Below are positions 1 through 11,814 of a stretch of DNA of 64,000 nucleotides, piece by piece. The translations under genes and the position numbers were made by a program. The stretch covers positions 87,631,501 through 87,695,500 of the forward strand of contig CM027381.1 of assembly GCA_015680905.1 (NCBI GenBank), read 5' to 3'. Source of the DNA: Coptis chinensis (Eukaryota > Streptophyta > Magnoliopsida > Ranunculales > Ranunculaceae). The number at the start of each line of letters is the position of its first letter. Position 1 is the first letter of the stretch. Below the pieces are notes generated by a model. The model was not told where the DNA came from, searched no databases, and saw nothing but the letters and a program-made list of their open reading frames with translations.

Positions 1-201
1 TATTGTAAAAATAACTAATTAAGATAATCTAATTTATTCTATGACAATTTAATGAGAAGATTTGAACAAAAAGAAGAGATTAGGGGGATTTGATTCCACC
101 TTGATTAATTCTTAATATACTAGTATAGATTTGTTGCAACCCTAATATTTATGTTTTCACATAAAGGTTAGGTCTTTTTATCTCTAATAATTCATGGCAT
201 C
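1..201 (-). repeat. Fragment of old LTR, target of the big insertion (left piece)
   Basis: AT-rich non-coding sequence left of the large retrotransposon. It ends in GCATC, the same five bases that follow the large element at 42894, so 1..201 and 42899 onward were once contiguous. The right-hand piece looks like a minus-strand LTR that begins TGATAAAAGCCC at 43843, so this stretch should be a more distal part of that LTR. The junction is seen directly; the LTR identity is inferred. Confidence 0.4.
197..201. repeat. 5-bp TSD of large retrotransposon, left copy (GCATC)
   Basis: GCATC directly precedes the LTR start; the same pentamer directly follows the 3' LTR at 42894..42898. Matching 5-bp TSDs establish that the two distant LTRs belong to one insertion. 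Confidence 0.85.
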
Positions 202-1668
202 TATAAGACCCCAATTATTTTTCCATTATTTTATAACAATATTTAGTATTTCAGAATTTGATATTTATTTATTGGTCAACGTGCTAATAAATGTGGACTT
301 TACTTTTTGATAGAAGGAGAAAGGAGGGAAAATTAGTATTTTGAATTTTGAATTTTTGTGTAGAGATTTTTAATATTTAGAAAGTTTTCAAAAAATATAT
401 TAATATAAGGTATATAATAAATATAGTACTTATAATAGAGAAAAATATTCTATAGTTAGGAATAGAGATATTTGGTAAAATAGGAAGTTTCTAAAATGTT
501 AAGCATAATATAAATTCTTTATAATGGAAGGATTTATCATAAATTAAGGGTTTTCAGAAAAATAAGTTTTTAGAACTAAACAGCTAAAACAAAGAAGAAC
601 GGAGACAGGGCGGATCGTGCGACGTCTAGCTAACTTGGGATTGGTTTTATTTCATATGCTAAATACTCTTCTTCACGATACTAGAGGTGAGTAGATATAT
701 TTTTAAATCTATTTCACCGAACCTATGGGTATGAAGAAAAAACTTTATTGTCAGAGTTTTGTTTTTGCTAAGTATATATTTTGTTCTGCTTACTATCTAT
801 ATTTTTCATCATGTCGAATTGTTTTAAATGTTATCATATTGTTTTGCCGAACTGTGAACTGGAATTTGATTTGTTGAAGCTTGAATGGGCTGTTAATGGC
901 GGAGCAAGCCCAGAGAAATCGTCCTGTATATTATCTATATTATCTGAACCTTTAAAATGTTTATTATGTTGTTGTGTTGGTTGGATTATGATTGGTGATA
1001 GTGGGGTGATTGAGTGTTGGAAAAAGGGGGGGTGGTTGAAGCTTTATGGGTTGTTAATGGCGGTTAAAGCCCAAAAGAAAGAATCGTCTGTTAATTATTT
1101 GAATTGGCATATAGTTTGATTTGGTTGATGGAATGAGTTGTTGATTGATGTCGTGGGATTACGGGTTTGATGTTTGGTTGTTGGTTGGAGAGTGGGGGAT
1201 GTTGGGAGCTTGAAGAAGTTGTTAATGGTGGTCGAGATCGAGTTTTGGATGTGAGGGGAATCAAGTTTTGATGGTATCAAAATATTGGGTTTTTCATGAG
1301 GGTTAAAACCGAACGGTTTGGAGTGGTGGCGAGTGGAGGTTTGTGGTTGTTGATCGGTGGAAGTGGTGAGGAAGAAGAAGGAGGTGGTGGTGATCTTGTT
1401 TCTATCTTAGTTGAGCCTTGGGCCGAAACTTATTAGCTGTTTTAGGCTGAAACCTATTAGTTCTTTGGGCCAATTTATATTTTGTTTGGGCTGGGTCCAT
1501 AGGACTCAAAATGGGTCCAATTGAGTCTTTAAGTTGTTTAGACTTTTGGCCTTTGTTTTGGGCCTTGTTTCGGTTAGTTGGATTAGGACCATGGGTTAAA
1601 GTGTTTTACATACGGGTTTGCGTCAGGACCTGTTTGGATGAACAACGGTTTGGGACTGGTGACTGTTG

Positions 1669-1716
1669 GGCTTGACTATTGACCAGTCAACCCTGTGACT
1701 TTTGACCGTTGACTTT
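1669..1716. promoter_or_regulatory. W-box-like cluster in the 5' LTR
   Basis: Five TTGAC cores, counting both strands, fall in about 48 bp; TTGAC(C/T) is the WRKY-factor W-box. The matching segment of the 3' LTR (about 38110..38158) keeps four. Position within an LTR suggests a possible enhancer; binding is not shown. Confidence 0.35.
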
Positions 1717-2956
1717 GTATTACATTTTTTTTATATAATAAATTTTATGAACTAATCAAATGGTAGAATGTTGTGGAAGCCTGCATAAACTACTTTGTCA
1801 TTATCTAAAAAAGCTTTGATATTGATATTGTTCAATTTTTGACACGTGACGAGATTGAAATTTTAGGAGACATAATATTCCTAAAATGCTATAAAAATGT
1901 TAGGCCGTATGCTTTGAGCAATTGTGACATAATGTGGTATGTTGAAATTGTTGTTCTGTTAAATGATATGATAATTTGATATGTTATTATATATATTAAA
2001 TGCGATATTTTTGATAAATAAATGTAAACGCTCCATCATTATATCTGTGAGATGCTACTATGAGATATTATAGTATTTGTAGGTATTTCCCAAGGGATTG
2101 TGGCTTAGTGCAATAATTTATTTGGCACGTGAAAGAATGAAAGTTGTTATTAAATGTATTGAGATATTTCTAAATATTGTGGCTTAGTGCAATAATGTAT
2201 TTGGCATGCATGTGATAAAGTAAAATGGTTATGAGATACTAATGTATGATACTTGAATAAATTACGTTACGAAAATCCTAGAACCTAGATACCACAACTC
2301 ATGTGATTTGGCCCTTGTGTAAGGTGTATGTTGATATGATTTGGCCCTTGTGTAAAGTGTGTGAGATGTTGATTGACCCTTGTGTAGGGCAGTCGTAGCC
2401 GAATAGTGGCTGGATTATCTCATTCGCAAAATTAGAACGAGAAGTGCGATATTTTATGCCGAATAGTGGCAGTACCCACATAATGGCGTTCGTGTGAGGG
2501 TTACCTAGTATGCGATATCCCACTTAGGGTAACTACACACGAAGTGCTTCATTTCGTGAGGGGAGGCATGTGGATGTACATGTTCGACATAGGGAAGCGA
2601 ATCTAGGTAAAACATAAAGACGACGTGATTCTAGAGACACATGAAGAAACTCTAAACAATAATTGTGATGATATATCAAAGTGTACGTTAAATCTATAAC
2701 AAATGATTGATTGTGGTTGTGAAATTGGTCATTGAGACTGTTCTTGTTGGTTCAATGAGATGATTGGAATTATGTATATACTATGTTTGTTTTATTGTAA
2801 TTTATGTTGCATTCACAATGGTTTTGTAGAAGGGTGGGTTGAATTGATTATTTATGTAGGTGTGACCCACTCTGTGATCAGGCCTACACCAGTTTAAGTA
2901 TAGATTAAGTTTTAGTTTTGTTATTTTATTATTAGATGATGTTGAACTAGTACGGT

Positions 2957-3120
2957 TTGAAGCTAAGGCACCTCGGTGGAGGAACTAAATGCCTTATTAT
3001 TATTAAATTGGAAGCTAAGGCGCCTCAGTGGAGGAACTACCTACCTTAATTATTGTATTTAAGAATGTTGTATTATTCGTTGGAAGCTAAGGCGCCTCGG
3101 TGGAGGAACTAACTGCCTTA
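2957..3120 (+). repeat. Three-copy minisatellite in the 5' LTR
   Basis: Three copies of a unit with the core GAAGCTAAGGCGCCTC followed by GGTGGAGGAACTA are separated by AT-rich spacers. The 3' LTR has only two copies (42271..42385), so one unit was gained or lost after insertion. Confidence 0.8.
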
Positions 3121-3620
3121 TTGATTGTATATATATATACGTATGATTTGTATTTTTGGGCTACTCATACCAGCATTGTTTATAATGCTGACCCGATTTG
3201 CATGTTTGCTTATCGGGTGTATTCATAAAATGAACACAGTTGATAAGTCTTTACAGGATTTGTGTTGAAGAAGGTTGATTGCTGCTTGTGGTTCACGTTA
3301 GCGTCTCATTACTGGATATGTTTTGTTTTCCCTTGAGGTGAAATAGATTTTCAATTGAGACAATGTTTTTGTATTTTCAGTTGTAATTATAATTAAAGAG
3401 TTGTTAAAAGAAAATTTGTAACTTAATCATATTGTGAATTTTTGTAATGAAGAGGACTTTTGTTTGTTTAAAATTTTTTTATTGGTTTCAAATTATTGGA
3501 ATAATTAAACAGGTTATGGGTGGTTTTTTGGAAGTGGAGAGTGCATCACACCTCGAAAATCGAAGAGTCGGGAACAAATATTGTTTTTCTAATTTGTCGA
3601 AATTTGGGGTGTGACTGTTT

Positions 3621-3632
3621 GATATCATAGCA
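3621..3632 (+). other. Degenerate primer-binding site (initiator tRNA-Met type)
   Basis: TGATATCATAGC lies three bases after the 5' LTR and differs at two positions from TGGTATCAGAGC, the usual plant initiator-Met primer-binding site. The distance to the LTR end is as expected. Confidence 0.55.
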
Positions 3633-4169
3633 TTTTGTTAGCTTAGACTTAAGTGAGTCTAAGTGATCTTCGGATCGTGGTTTATGGGTAGTGTTTAGGA
3701 AATATTATTTTCAAAACTATTTGTGTTAGTCATTTTATTTTTACGAAAAAAAAATATAAAAAAAAATGAAGCGAGTCAATATTTTTTCTTGATTTTGTTT
3801 GTATGTGTAATGTGTATATTTATATTAGTTACTTTTGTGGAGTGCATATGAAATGCTTTTTATTTTTCTTATCATATGAGGAGTAGTTATATTTGTTATA
3901 TGTTAATTATTAGCGGTTTTTACCAAAGCAATGTGTGCTGCTATAATGTTGTTTTATTGTTAGTGTTCATTTTCACATGGATTATAGATTAAGTACGACA
4001 ACATGTCTGTGAACTTTGTATTTGAATGTTATGTTATTATTCAAGAAGCAAGGAGATACTTTAATCTATATTTAATGAGCTGCATTAGTTGATGACTTTA
4101 TGACATACTAAGTGAGGACCTAATTGCCTATGTGTTGGAGGAACTATCTCGCTCCACTCGTACAATTTT
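3633..4169. other. Non-coding internal region of the large retrotransposon, part 1
   Basis: AT-rich sequence between the primer-binding site and the copia insertion. No reading frame with similarity to gag was seen on either strand. It continues after the copia element at 9560. Confidence 0.5.
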
Positions 4170-4174
4170 AATTG

Positions 4175-4490
4175 TGTTATGAAATCCGTGGGCTTATATG
4201 GATGCCCACCATTGATATGTGCTATCCTGATAATCCTCTATCTTGGTATTTATCCTGATAATCTTCTATCTTGGTGTTTATCATGACCATCCTCTATCTT
4301 ACTGTTTATCCTGTTAATCCTTTATCTTAGAAAGGAGGTTACCTAGTTGTATATGAAGATAACCTCCTCCCATTCAGATTTGCCTCAATGAATAAGAATT
4401 CTCTCTATCTCATTCTCTAAATGATTCAATACATGTTAAGTTAGTGTTAAGTTAGTGTGGTGTTCTCTCTAAATCGGTTTAATTCTAACA
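4175..4490 (+). repeat. Copia 5' LTR (316 bp)
   Basis: Starts TGTTATGAAATCC and ends TTAATTCTAACA. It is 11 bp longer than the 3' LTR because TTAAGTTAGTG is tandemly duplicated near 4437..4458. The sequence just after it (CATTATCATCACGATAG) sits where a primer-binding site belongs, but I cannot match it with confidence to a tRNA. Confidence 0.9.
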
Positions 4491-4893
4491 CATTATCATC
4501 ACGATAGTCTCTAGCTTTGGATTAAAGTTGAGCATGTTTCAAAGTTGAATACGAAGAAAGGTTAAGGTTTGTTTATCAGTTTTTGTTTGTGGGTTAAGCG
4601 ATTAAGAGGTACATTATTGCATTATGTGTATCGGTATATGTCTATTCCATCTATTTCATAACAGGTTCAATATTGTTTGTTATTTTACTATAAGATATCT
4701 CATCCATCTTGCATACGCGCCTCTTTACATCTGTCTTGATGGTTATTTTGTGATTGGTCAAAGTTTTTTTTTTTCTATAGAATAGGGTGCTTTGCTCGTG
4801 TCCTGCTTATATTCAGTTGTAGAAAATTGGGGATGCATCTATCTTTACTTGTGTTTCCATTATTTTGTTATATATATGATAATTTTTAAACTA

Positions 4894-5480
4894 GTTTTTT
4901 TTTTTTTTTTTTTAAGCTAGGGTTAAGCAGACCTCCACCTGTATTGATTCATCTATTTCGTACATATATTTGGCATCATCATTTACAATATATTGCAAAC
5001 TATGATCTAGCGGAGGGACAAATTGTACAACAAAATTAGCTGCATCATGATGAGAAGCTAAATAGTCCGCAGCTCGGTTCACTTCTCTATAAACATGAGA
5101 GAAAGATATAAAAGTGAATTCCGATCTTTTCATATCTATAGCTTTTAGCATGTCCATGCAGAACCAAGGGGGTTTCTCCAGCTTGTTGATTGCATTCATT
5201 TCCTCAGAGAGTCCATTTCGACCTCCACTTCCTTATAGCCTTCTGTTATACATCTGTCTAGGCATATGTTGATAGCTTTGATTTCCTGAAACAGCACAGA
5301 CGCCAAGCCTCCACTGCCACTGAACCCTGCTAACACCTGCCCTCATTGTCTCTGATAACTCCGCCTTGTCCTGCTCCCTTACTGCTCACTACTCCATCGG
5401 TATTGGCCTTCACACGTCTGTCATTTGGAAGCCTCCACACACATTCTACTTGCCTTGGTGTCATATATTTGGGTTCGATG
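4894..5480 (-). mobile_element. 5'-truncated LINE fragment with RNase H domain, nested in copia
   Basis: A run of 19 T at 4895..4913 is the poly(A) tail of a minus-strand retroposon. Immediately 5' of it on that strand is the C-terminal RNase H domain typical of plant L1-type LINEs. From about 5470 down to 4912 one reads RLPNDRRVKANTDG, then GGVIRDNEG, and finally FISFSHVYREVNRAADYLAS. These match the first strand with its catalytic Asp, and the motif near the domain's end. The N-terminal half is in a different frame from the open stretch 4912..5199, so there is at least one frameshift. Upstream LINE sequence (endonuclease, reverse transcriptase) is missing, the usual 5' truncation. I could not find a TSD. 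Confidence 0.75.
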
Positions 5481-5499
5481 TTAAGTAGCAACATACGAT

Positions 5500-6400
5500 G
5501 TTTTTCTGTACCTACTTAACAGGGAATATAATTGTATATTTGTATGTTGATCTATGGTGTAAGCTTTATTCAATTGGATTGAAATGAATTTCTTGTTGTT
5601 GTACTAATTTTTTCTGTATGTTGATCATTTCTCGAGTGGGGTTTCTTTAGATTCACATCAATTTGCCATTATGATCTTGTCACACTAGATATGATGTAGA
5701 TGCTTAGTTCCATTTTCAAGTATGTTGTCATTGTGTGTTATGTCAATCATTTTCTAGAATTCTTGTGCCCCTCTTCTTTGGTGTTACTTTGTTGCTATAC
5801 TTTTTGTGTTTTGCCTATAAAGTTGTGTTATAGCGGTTTGACCTGGCTCCTTCCTAATTGCATTTGCGAGTCTCAGGTTAGAATCTGTCTATTTTATTTG
5901 ATGATATGATTATTTATTTTGTAACTCTCTCAATTGGTTTCACCTACAAGTGAGCAACGTCTGAACTCGAGGTTCACAGATTACCGGAAAAGAAAAACAG
6001 TTCGAAATTCGGAATAGAAAGACACTTCTGACGAAAACAGTTGTAACTTTCTACTCGGTGATTTGTTTTGCAATCTACTTATGACATTAGAAAGCTAACT
6101 CAAATATGTTTCCAACGGTGTATGGCTTGGAGCCTAATTCGTCCAGAGCTACTTCAGTTTTACAGTTCTTTATGGGCCAATTTCTCGTCGAATAGCGAAA
6201 CGTGGTAATCTGATTTTTCAATCAGATAGGTATCGTATTCCTTAACAAATCTATGCAATTCTTTGTTTTATATTGTGAGATGGATTAAAACATATAATTA
6301 CATGCTAGGATTTTTAATTTAAGGAATTTTTTTTTCTTTTCATTTTGTTTTTTTTTTTATGTATACTATTGAACAATGATGTAGACCCTACAGTTCTACG
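5500..6400. other. Decayed copia interior, no recognisable gene
   Basis: AT-rich sequence between the LINE fragment and the minisatellite. It occupies the place of gag and protease in the copia element, but I see no frame with gag or Cys-His knuckle similarity. Short open stretches such as 5700..5909 look fortuitous. Confidence 0.4.
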
Positions 6401-6407
6401 ATATATT

Positions 6408-6660
6408 TGGAACCCGAAGTTCCAAGATCTATTTTTTTTAGGAACCTGAAGTTCCAAGAATTAAATTGTTAGGAACCCGAAGTTCCAAAATCTATTTTTT
6501 TAAGGAACCTGACGTTCCAAGATCTAATTTTTAGGAACCAGAAGTTTTAAGGTCAAATTTTTAGGAACCTGAAGTTTTAAGATCTATTTTTTTAAGAACC
6601 TAAAGTTCCAAAGATTCAATTTTTAGGAACCTGAAGTTCCAAGATCGTCTGGTTGACTAT
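6408..6660 (+). repeat. Palindromic minisatellite (GGAACCTGAAGTTCC), about eight units
   Basis: Eight imperfect units of 30-34 bp. Each holds a GGAAC...GTTCC inverted repeat with a five-base loop, joined by AT-rich linkers such as AAGATCTATTTTTTT. A ninth diverged core, GAACTTGAAGTTCT, lies near 6771. The array sits inside the copia element. Single strands could form a row of short hairpins. Confidence 0.8.
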
Positions 6661-7329
6661 ATCGACTTGGTCAGGTACAACCCATAAGGACTGGTCCGGT
6701 TTTGGCCCATTAGAGTGGTCATTTATGTTGGCCCAATTCGTTTTTATAGCTATTTTGTTTTCAAGAACTTGAAGTTCTAACATAAATACTGTCAAGCTCC
6801 TATAGAAGAAGTTGAAAAGTATAAAGCCTCTAGGATAATGGAAACAAATGTGATAAAGAATTGGAAGAGTGACCACATTAATGATGGTACTCATTTGGAT
6901 TGTTCCGATTTCCTTGAGGTTCAGTATGAGGATCCAAATAGCAATGGGAAAGTTTGATGAGCAAACTTTCATCCTTGGAATGATTTATTTAGTTAATTAT
7001 ATTTTTATTACCAATTCATGGAACATTTACCGTTAATATTGTGTTTTCTTCATGGAAGGTCTAGGCCAGGATTGTCGTTAATATTTTGAATTTCCTTATT
7101 ATGAATCTCAAGTTTTATTTTTCTTAATATACTTGTGCTAGTATAAATCTTTACAAATTTATTTTGCTTTATGTTAAAATGTATGGATATATAAATGGAG
7201 AAAATTATTATATATGGATATATGTCCGGTAGACTATACCCATAAATGAGGAAGACATTGTGTATCATATCTAACGTTGGGAGCAAGAAGCTCACTTAGA
7301 CAGTCTATATTACATAATTGTCAATTTAC

Positions 7330-8358
7330 TGAGACAATATTCCCGTCGTTAGGGGGAGAAGAGCAATGGTTGCTCTAAGGAATGACGTGAAGCAACTTGG
7401 ATCATGTCCTCTGTCTCATTAAGGATCCAAACAATGAATGTGACTATATGAGATAAGGAGAATGATACACTTGCAAGCGGTTGCAGAGAAAATGCCTAAG
7501 CATTTAATGATATGGTAAAAGTAACCATGAATGTGCCAGCCATAATTGATGTTCCATTTGGACGGGGTCCAAACATGGCAGCAAATGAATCTACTATATG
7601 CTAAAAGTGTGGTAAACCTATAGGATCCAAAGAGCGTGCTCCTAGGAAAGGAGAACTGAGGAACCATCTTGTCCAAATAATAGCCAGGTAATGGCTGGAG
7701 CTCCATAAACAAATAATGAAAATGTATAAATATCCAAATTCACTGAAATGCCTATATATGGTTGCCCATGGAGAGGCACAGGTACCTGAAAATGAAGAGA
7801 TCGATCTCAATATTTCATGCATGTTTAGGTGAATTATCGGATAGGAAAGCACTTGTCATAGATGACATATTTAGCTATGGTATAGCTATTGGAACATCAA
7901 AGGACAATGATGAAAAATAAATGAACCACGTGTTTTGTCGACAAAGGAAAGATTGGCCAATCTGGAATTTGCTATTCAAGCATAATTAAACTCTTTGAAA
8001 AATGTGGTGTGGACCTATAGTAAAATCCGAGGTTGGATTCAATATAGTAGCAGCAAGTTTGGTTGGTATAAACTTGATTGGGACTCTTAAGGAATTAGAG
8101 AAAACTGCTGGCTATAGATTTTTTTAAATGAAATGGACAAAGCACATGGTTAGGCATTTTGGATAAGGATCCATTTCGACTAAAGGAAGAACATAAGGAA
8201 GTTCTTGGTCTTAAAAATACTCTACTTGAGTGATATTGAAGCATTTATGTATCTAGCACAATACGTGCACAAGATCATACATTGCATTTTCTATTAGTTT
8301 CTTATCAAGATATAATTGTGCACATACACTTAGACACTGGAATGATGTCAAACACATA
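7330..8358 (+). pseudogene. Copia pol remnant: integrase tail and reverse transcriptase (frameshifted)
   Basis: Several frames are needed to follow this coding remnant. At 7339 TTCCCGTCGTTAGGGGGAGA reads FPSLGGE, a segment common in plant copia polyproteins between integrase and reverse transcriptase. At about 7500..7680 a continuous frame reads NDMVKVTMNVPA, then CGKPIGSKERAPRKGEL after one stop. At about 8165..8358 pieces such as DPFRLKEEHKEVLG and HWNDVKHILRYIYG-like text match the segment that leads from reverse transcriptase into RNase H. The central catalytic part of the reverse transcriptase, with its Asp pair, was not found and is probably deleted. It is a fossil with no coding capacity. 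Confidence 0.7.
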
Positions 8359-8964
8359 TTGAGATATATTTATGGAATATCTGGTATGAAACTATTTTAT
8401 TCTTATGGTTCCACTAATAACTATGATCTAGTTGGCTATGCAGTCTTTGGTTATCCATCAGACCCTCAGAAGGGTCACTCTCAAATAGGTTATGTATTTC
8501 TTAGTGGTAATGATGTCATTTGTTGGCATTCCACTAAACAAACTTTAGTGGCAACTTCCTCTAACCACTCTAAAATTTTAGCTCTTCATGAAGCTAGTCG
8601 TGAATGTGTATGGCTAAGGTTATTAATTGGGCATATTCATAGTTCTTGTCAATTACCTTCTATAATAGGTGTTCCCAGCATTATTTATGAGGATAATGTA
8701 GCTTGTATAGCCCAGATTCAAGAAGGATTTATAAAAGGAGACAAAACAAAACACATTGCGCCAAAATTCTTTTACACTCATCAACTTCAGAAGAAGAAGC
8801 AGATTAAGGTCGAGCAAGTTCATTCCAGCGACAACCTTGCTGATCTCTTCACTAAATCACTATACATTTCAAAAGCTTGTATATGGGATCACATGCTAAA
8901 GTTCACCACCAAGCCATATAAAGACTTGTCTTTATCGGGGACAATAGAGCGGGGGAGCATCTAA
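8359..8964 (+). pseudogene. Copia polyprotein C-terminus: RNase H domain
   Basis: An open frame of about 200 codons holds the Ty1/copia RNase H domain, which in an intact element degrades the RNA strand during reverse transcription. Visible hallmarks are DLVGYAVFGYPSDPQKGHSQ (the domain's first strand with the core Asp region), GYVFLSGNDVICWHSTKQ, and ATSSNHSKILALHEASRE with its conserved acidic residue. Further on are IYEDNVACIAQ (the D-N motif) and HSSDNLADLFTKSL at the C-terminus. The frame opens upstream into broken reverse transcriptase sequence, so the listed Met is not a true start. It ends at a TAA about 280 bp before the 3' LTR, as is usual in copia elements. Confidence 0.85.
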
Positions 8965-8984
8965 GAATGTGTCCTAGGACATAT

Positions 8985-9170
8985 GCACTATACTCTTTTC
9001 CCTTATCTAGGTTTTATCTCACTGGGGTTTCCTAGTAAAGGTTTTAATGAGGCAGTATTAAGCAAATCACAATGATTCTGAGTAATGTTGTACTCTTTTT
9101 CCTTCACTTTGGTTTTTTCCCACTGGGTTTTCCTTAGCAAGGTTTTAATGAGGCAACTGCTATTGAATAG
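8985..9170 (+). repeat. Duplicated 3' UTR motif of the copia element
   Basis: Two roughly 80-bp copies share the pattern TACTCTTTTTCCTT...CACTGGGTTTTCC...AAGGTTTTAATGAGGCA, at about 8990..9055 and 9090..9155. The motif is common between the pol stop codon and the polypurine tract of plant copia elements. Confidence 0.6.
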
Positions 9171-9240
9171 TTATAGAGCATCCAGAAAAATGCTACAAAA
9201 GATGCATCCACCATAATTTCCACAAGAATGGTGGACATCC

Positions 9241-9249
9241 AAGGGGGAG
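9241..9249 (+). other. Copia polypurine tract
   Basis: AAGGGGGAG directly abuts the 3' LTR start TGTTATG at 9250, the expected position of the plus-strand primer. Confidence 0.8.
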
Positions 9250-9554
9250 TGTTATGAAATCCGTGAGCTTATATGGATGCCCACCATTGATATGTGTTAT
9301 CCTGATAATCCTCTATCTTGGTATTTATCCTGATAATCTTCTATTTTGGTGTTTATCATGATCATCCTCTATCTTACTGTTTATCCTGTTTATTCTTTAT
9401 CTTAGAAAGGAGGTTACCTAGTTGTATATAAAGGTAACCTCCTCCCATTCAGATTTACCTCAATGAATAAGAATTCTCTCTATCTCATTTTCTCAATGAT
9501 TCAATACATGTTAAGTTAGTGTGGTGTTCTCTCTAAATCGGTTTAATTCTAACA
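9250..9554 (+). repeat. Copia 3' LTR (305 bp)
   Basis: Nearly identical to 4175..4490 apart from about 11 substitutions and lack of the 11-bp duplication. Followed by the TSD AATTG at 9555..9559. Confidence 0.9.
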
Positions 9555-9559
9555 AATTG

Positions 9560-11814
9560 ATGAATATTGTTATAAAATATAAGAGATTAATTTGTTAGAT
9601 GTGATTAGTTAGAAATAGGAAAAACTAAAATAAAATATATGTGTATTCATTTTGAGATGTGTATACTTGCGTATACACGTTTTCTTATATTATTGTATAT
9701 AGATGAACTATGATGATAATATTGTTTCACCAATAAGACATGCATGTGTAGGTTGTTTTCTTAATGCCACATTATAAATAATTAATTAAAATGGTTGTGA
9801 TAATTAGTAGTCGTAAACCATATTGGAATTTATGTAGAAGATGTCTTAATATAATGATGATCTTACTTCAACAACAAACAAATTTTTTATTTTGTCTTAT
9901 AAGTGTATTTCGTGCCTATAAATTATGACATGATTGATTAGTATTGTTAAATTAGTTTCACATTGATTTTTACATCTTCAAGTATTCTTAAACATATGCC
10001 TTAATTATTTTTTTCATAAATATTAATATATTGAACATTGTTCAGACCAATATAACTTGTTGTGGGTATATGGATTAATATCCTTTTCACTATTTAAAAT
10101 AATTAGTAATAATAATAATAACAATGAACGCCGTGGGTTTATATAATTATCCTAATTTTTTTTGAAAATTAGTTCGTGGTTTTAAACGTTAAAAACGGGT
10201 TTAAAACGGTAAAACGCAAGTCTTATTTTAATTGTCATTGTATATGGAAAAAAAAAATTAAATTTTTACTCATCTTTTTCAAACACTACTCAAAATAAGA
10301 TTTAAAAACAAATAATTAGTAATAATAATAATAACAATGAAAATAGAACGGTCTCAATAAGTCAATCTTAACGCCTACTTTCAAAAAGGTAAAACGTTTC
10401 TTATTAGTATTTCTTCTTAATTGTTTTTAAAACATTTAAAACGCGTTTTTTGAAAACCCGGTTTTAAAACTATATAATTTTGATAGATGAATATGAAAAA
10501 TTATTTTTTTAGAATACTTGTTATATTTGATCCAGTTGCATTTCTGAATTAGGATTCAATGGTTGTTTTCATGTTTATGATTTATATAATTTTAAATTAT
10601 TCATTTTTGCTTGCTTGAATGAGAGTATTATATGTTTGAGTGTTTATCTTCCTCTTATGTTGATGAATTATAGTTGCATAAAGTTGAGTTAGAGTTCCTT
10701 AATATTTTGTTTGATAATGGAAAGAAATAACATTTGTAGATACAAGAAAATAATAAAATAAAAGGGTTTCTGAGAGCATGACTAAAGTAAATATAAAATT
10801 TTATTGTTTGAGATGGTTACTATCCTGTAGCATTTCAATAGATTTCAAATGCATAATAATTAGTGTAATTCATCCGTTCTCTATAACTTTTGTCAACTAA
10901 TTAATTTTATTATTGTTTATTTAAAGTGCGTTGGTGTGCTGATATTTTCTTTCACCACATTTAGTCTCATGGTTTATCATAATTAGTTGTCATTGATGAA
11001 ACTATAAATTATATGCATTTTGTTGTTTCAATTTTTTTATGAAATATGTAGTATGTCCATTGCTTAGATGGTCATCCATGATAATAAAAGAAACTTGATT
11101 TGTTTGTTTAGTAAGAAAAAAAATAAATATAGTTTACTAGTAAAAGAAAATAAATTTTGATATATTAATGAGAGGAAATTGACATAAAATTGGATAAGAG
11201 TGTTTGAATGCGTTATTGATGATAATACATTGGTTTTTAGAGTAGTAAACGTTATTGATTCATATTATTGTTTGTATTTTAAATTAGATGTTTCCCTTTC
11301 GATTTGACTCATATGATATGGGAGTACGCTTAACTAATATGTTTGAGATTTTTTTTTATTGTAATTTTAATGACATGAGTAACTTTTTGTTTTAAGTGTA
11401 TTAGGACACTAATTTTCTTTTGTGCATGATAATGAAAAACTCCATAATATTTTATGCAGGGATAAACTTACCCCACATTATTGATTAGTTTAAGTAGAAT
11501 ATTATTTTTCGTAAAGGTTGTTATGTGTCAAGAAACTGCATGCTAATGAGAAACAATATATTTGTCTTGTGTTTAAGTGAAAGTAGTAATAATTCATTTA
11601 ATATAGACAGTTAAACTATAATAGATTTTGTAGTGGCATGATGACATATATTCTAGAATTATTTAAAAATAATTAATATCAACGTTATATCTTGCTTAAG
11701 TTTAATCTCTGTACATTCTTGTGTAGATTCTAAGTTAATAACTGGCGTTATTTTTTCGTATAGCTTATCTTATTTCCAAATCTCGGGACGAGATTCTTTT
11801 GAGATGTGTATAGC
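9560..11814. other. Non-coding internal region of the large retrotransposon, part 2
   Basis: AT-rich sequence with no supported gene on either strand. A 30-bp direct repeat (AATTAGTAATAATAATAATA core) occurs at about 10099 and 10311. The segment around 10165..10480 has GGTTTTAAA(A)C-rich ends in opposite orientation, weak evidence for a small decayed terminal-inverted-repeat element. The end of the region, TCTCGGGACGAGATTCTTTT at 11781..11800, resembles the end of pol in Tekay-type chromoviruses. The polypurine tract that should precede 11815 has decayed to GAGATGTGTATAGC. Confidence 0.55.

Larger units (their letters stand above)
202..3617 (+). repeat. 5' LTR of large retrotransposon (uninterrupted, about 3.4 kb)
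   Basis: This LTR aligns end to end with the three pieces of the 3' LTR at 11815..13037, 37892..38904 and 41766..42893. It contains several open stretches (for example 781..1119) that I read as chance ORFs, because they are not preserved in frame in the other LTR. Local features are a cluster of TTGAC/GTCAA cores near 1669..1716 and three copies of a roughly 40-bp repeat at 2957..3120. The final base is T where the 3' LTR has the canonical terminal A. Confidence 0.85.
4175..9554 (+). mobile_element. Ty1/copia LTR retrotransposon, degenerate, nested in the large element
   Basis: The element has direct LTRs of 316 and 305 bp that begin TGTTATG and end TCTAACA, and a perfect 5-bp TSD AATTG (4170..4174 and 9555..9559). 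A purine tract, AAGGGGGAG, directly precedes the 3' LTR. The LTRs differ by about 11 substitutions by eye plus one 11-bp tandem duplication in the 5' copy. The interior carries a clear copia RNase H frame and frameshifted remnants of the integrase tail and reverse transcriptase in the order expected for copia (INT-RT-RH). The gag end is unrecognisable and is partly replaced by a LINE fragment and a palindromic minisatellite. The element cannot encode a functional polyprotein. Confidence 0.92.

Noticed and set aside
781..1119. 112-codon open frame in the 5' LTR, with a related 61-codon frame at 12448
   Set aside because: Both lie in LTR sequence, the frame is not preserved in full between the two LTRs, and no known domain appears. 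I treat them as chance ORFs.
6616..7295. Minus-strand frames of 118 and 81 codons in the copia element
   Set aside because: They lie opposite decayed copia sequence, include minisatellite units read as protein (LELQVLENK) and show no recognised domain.
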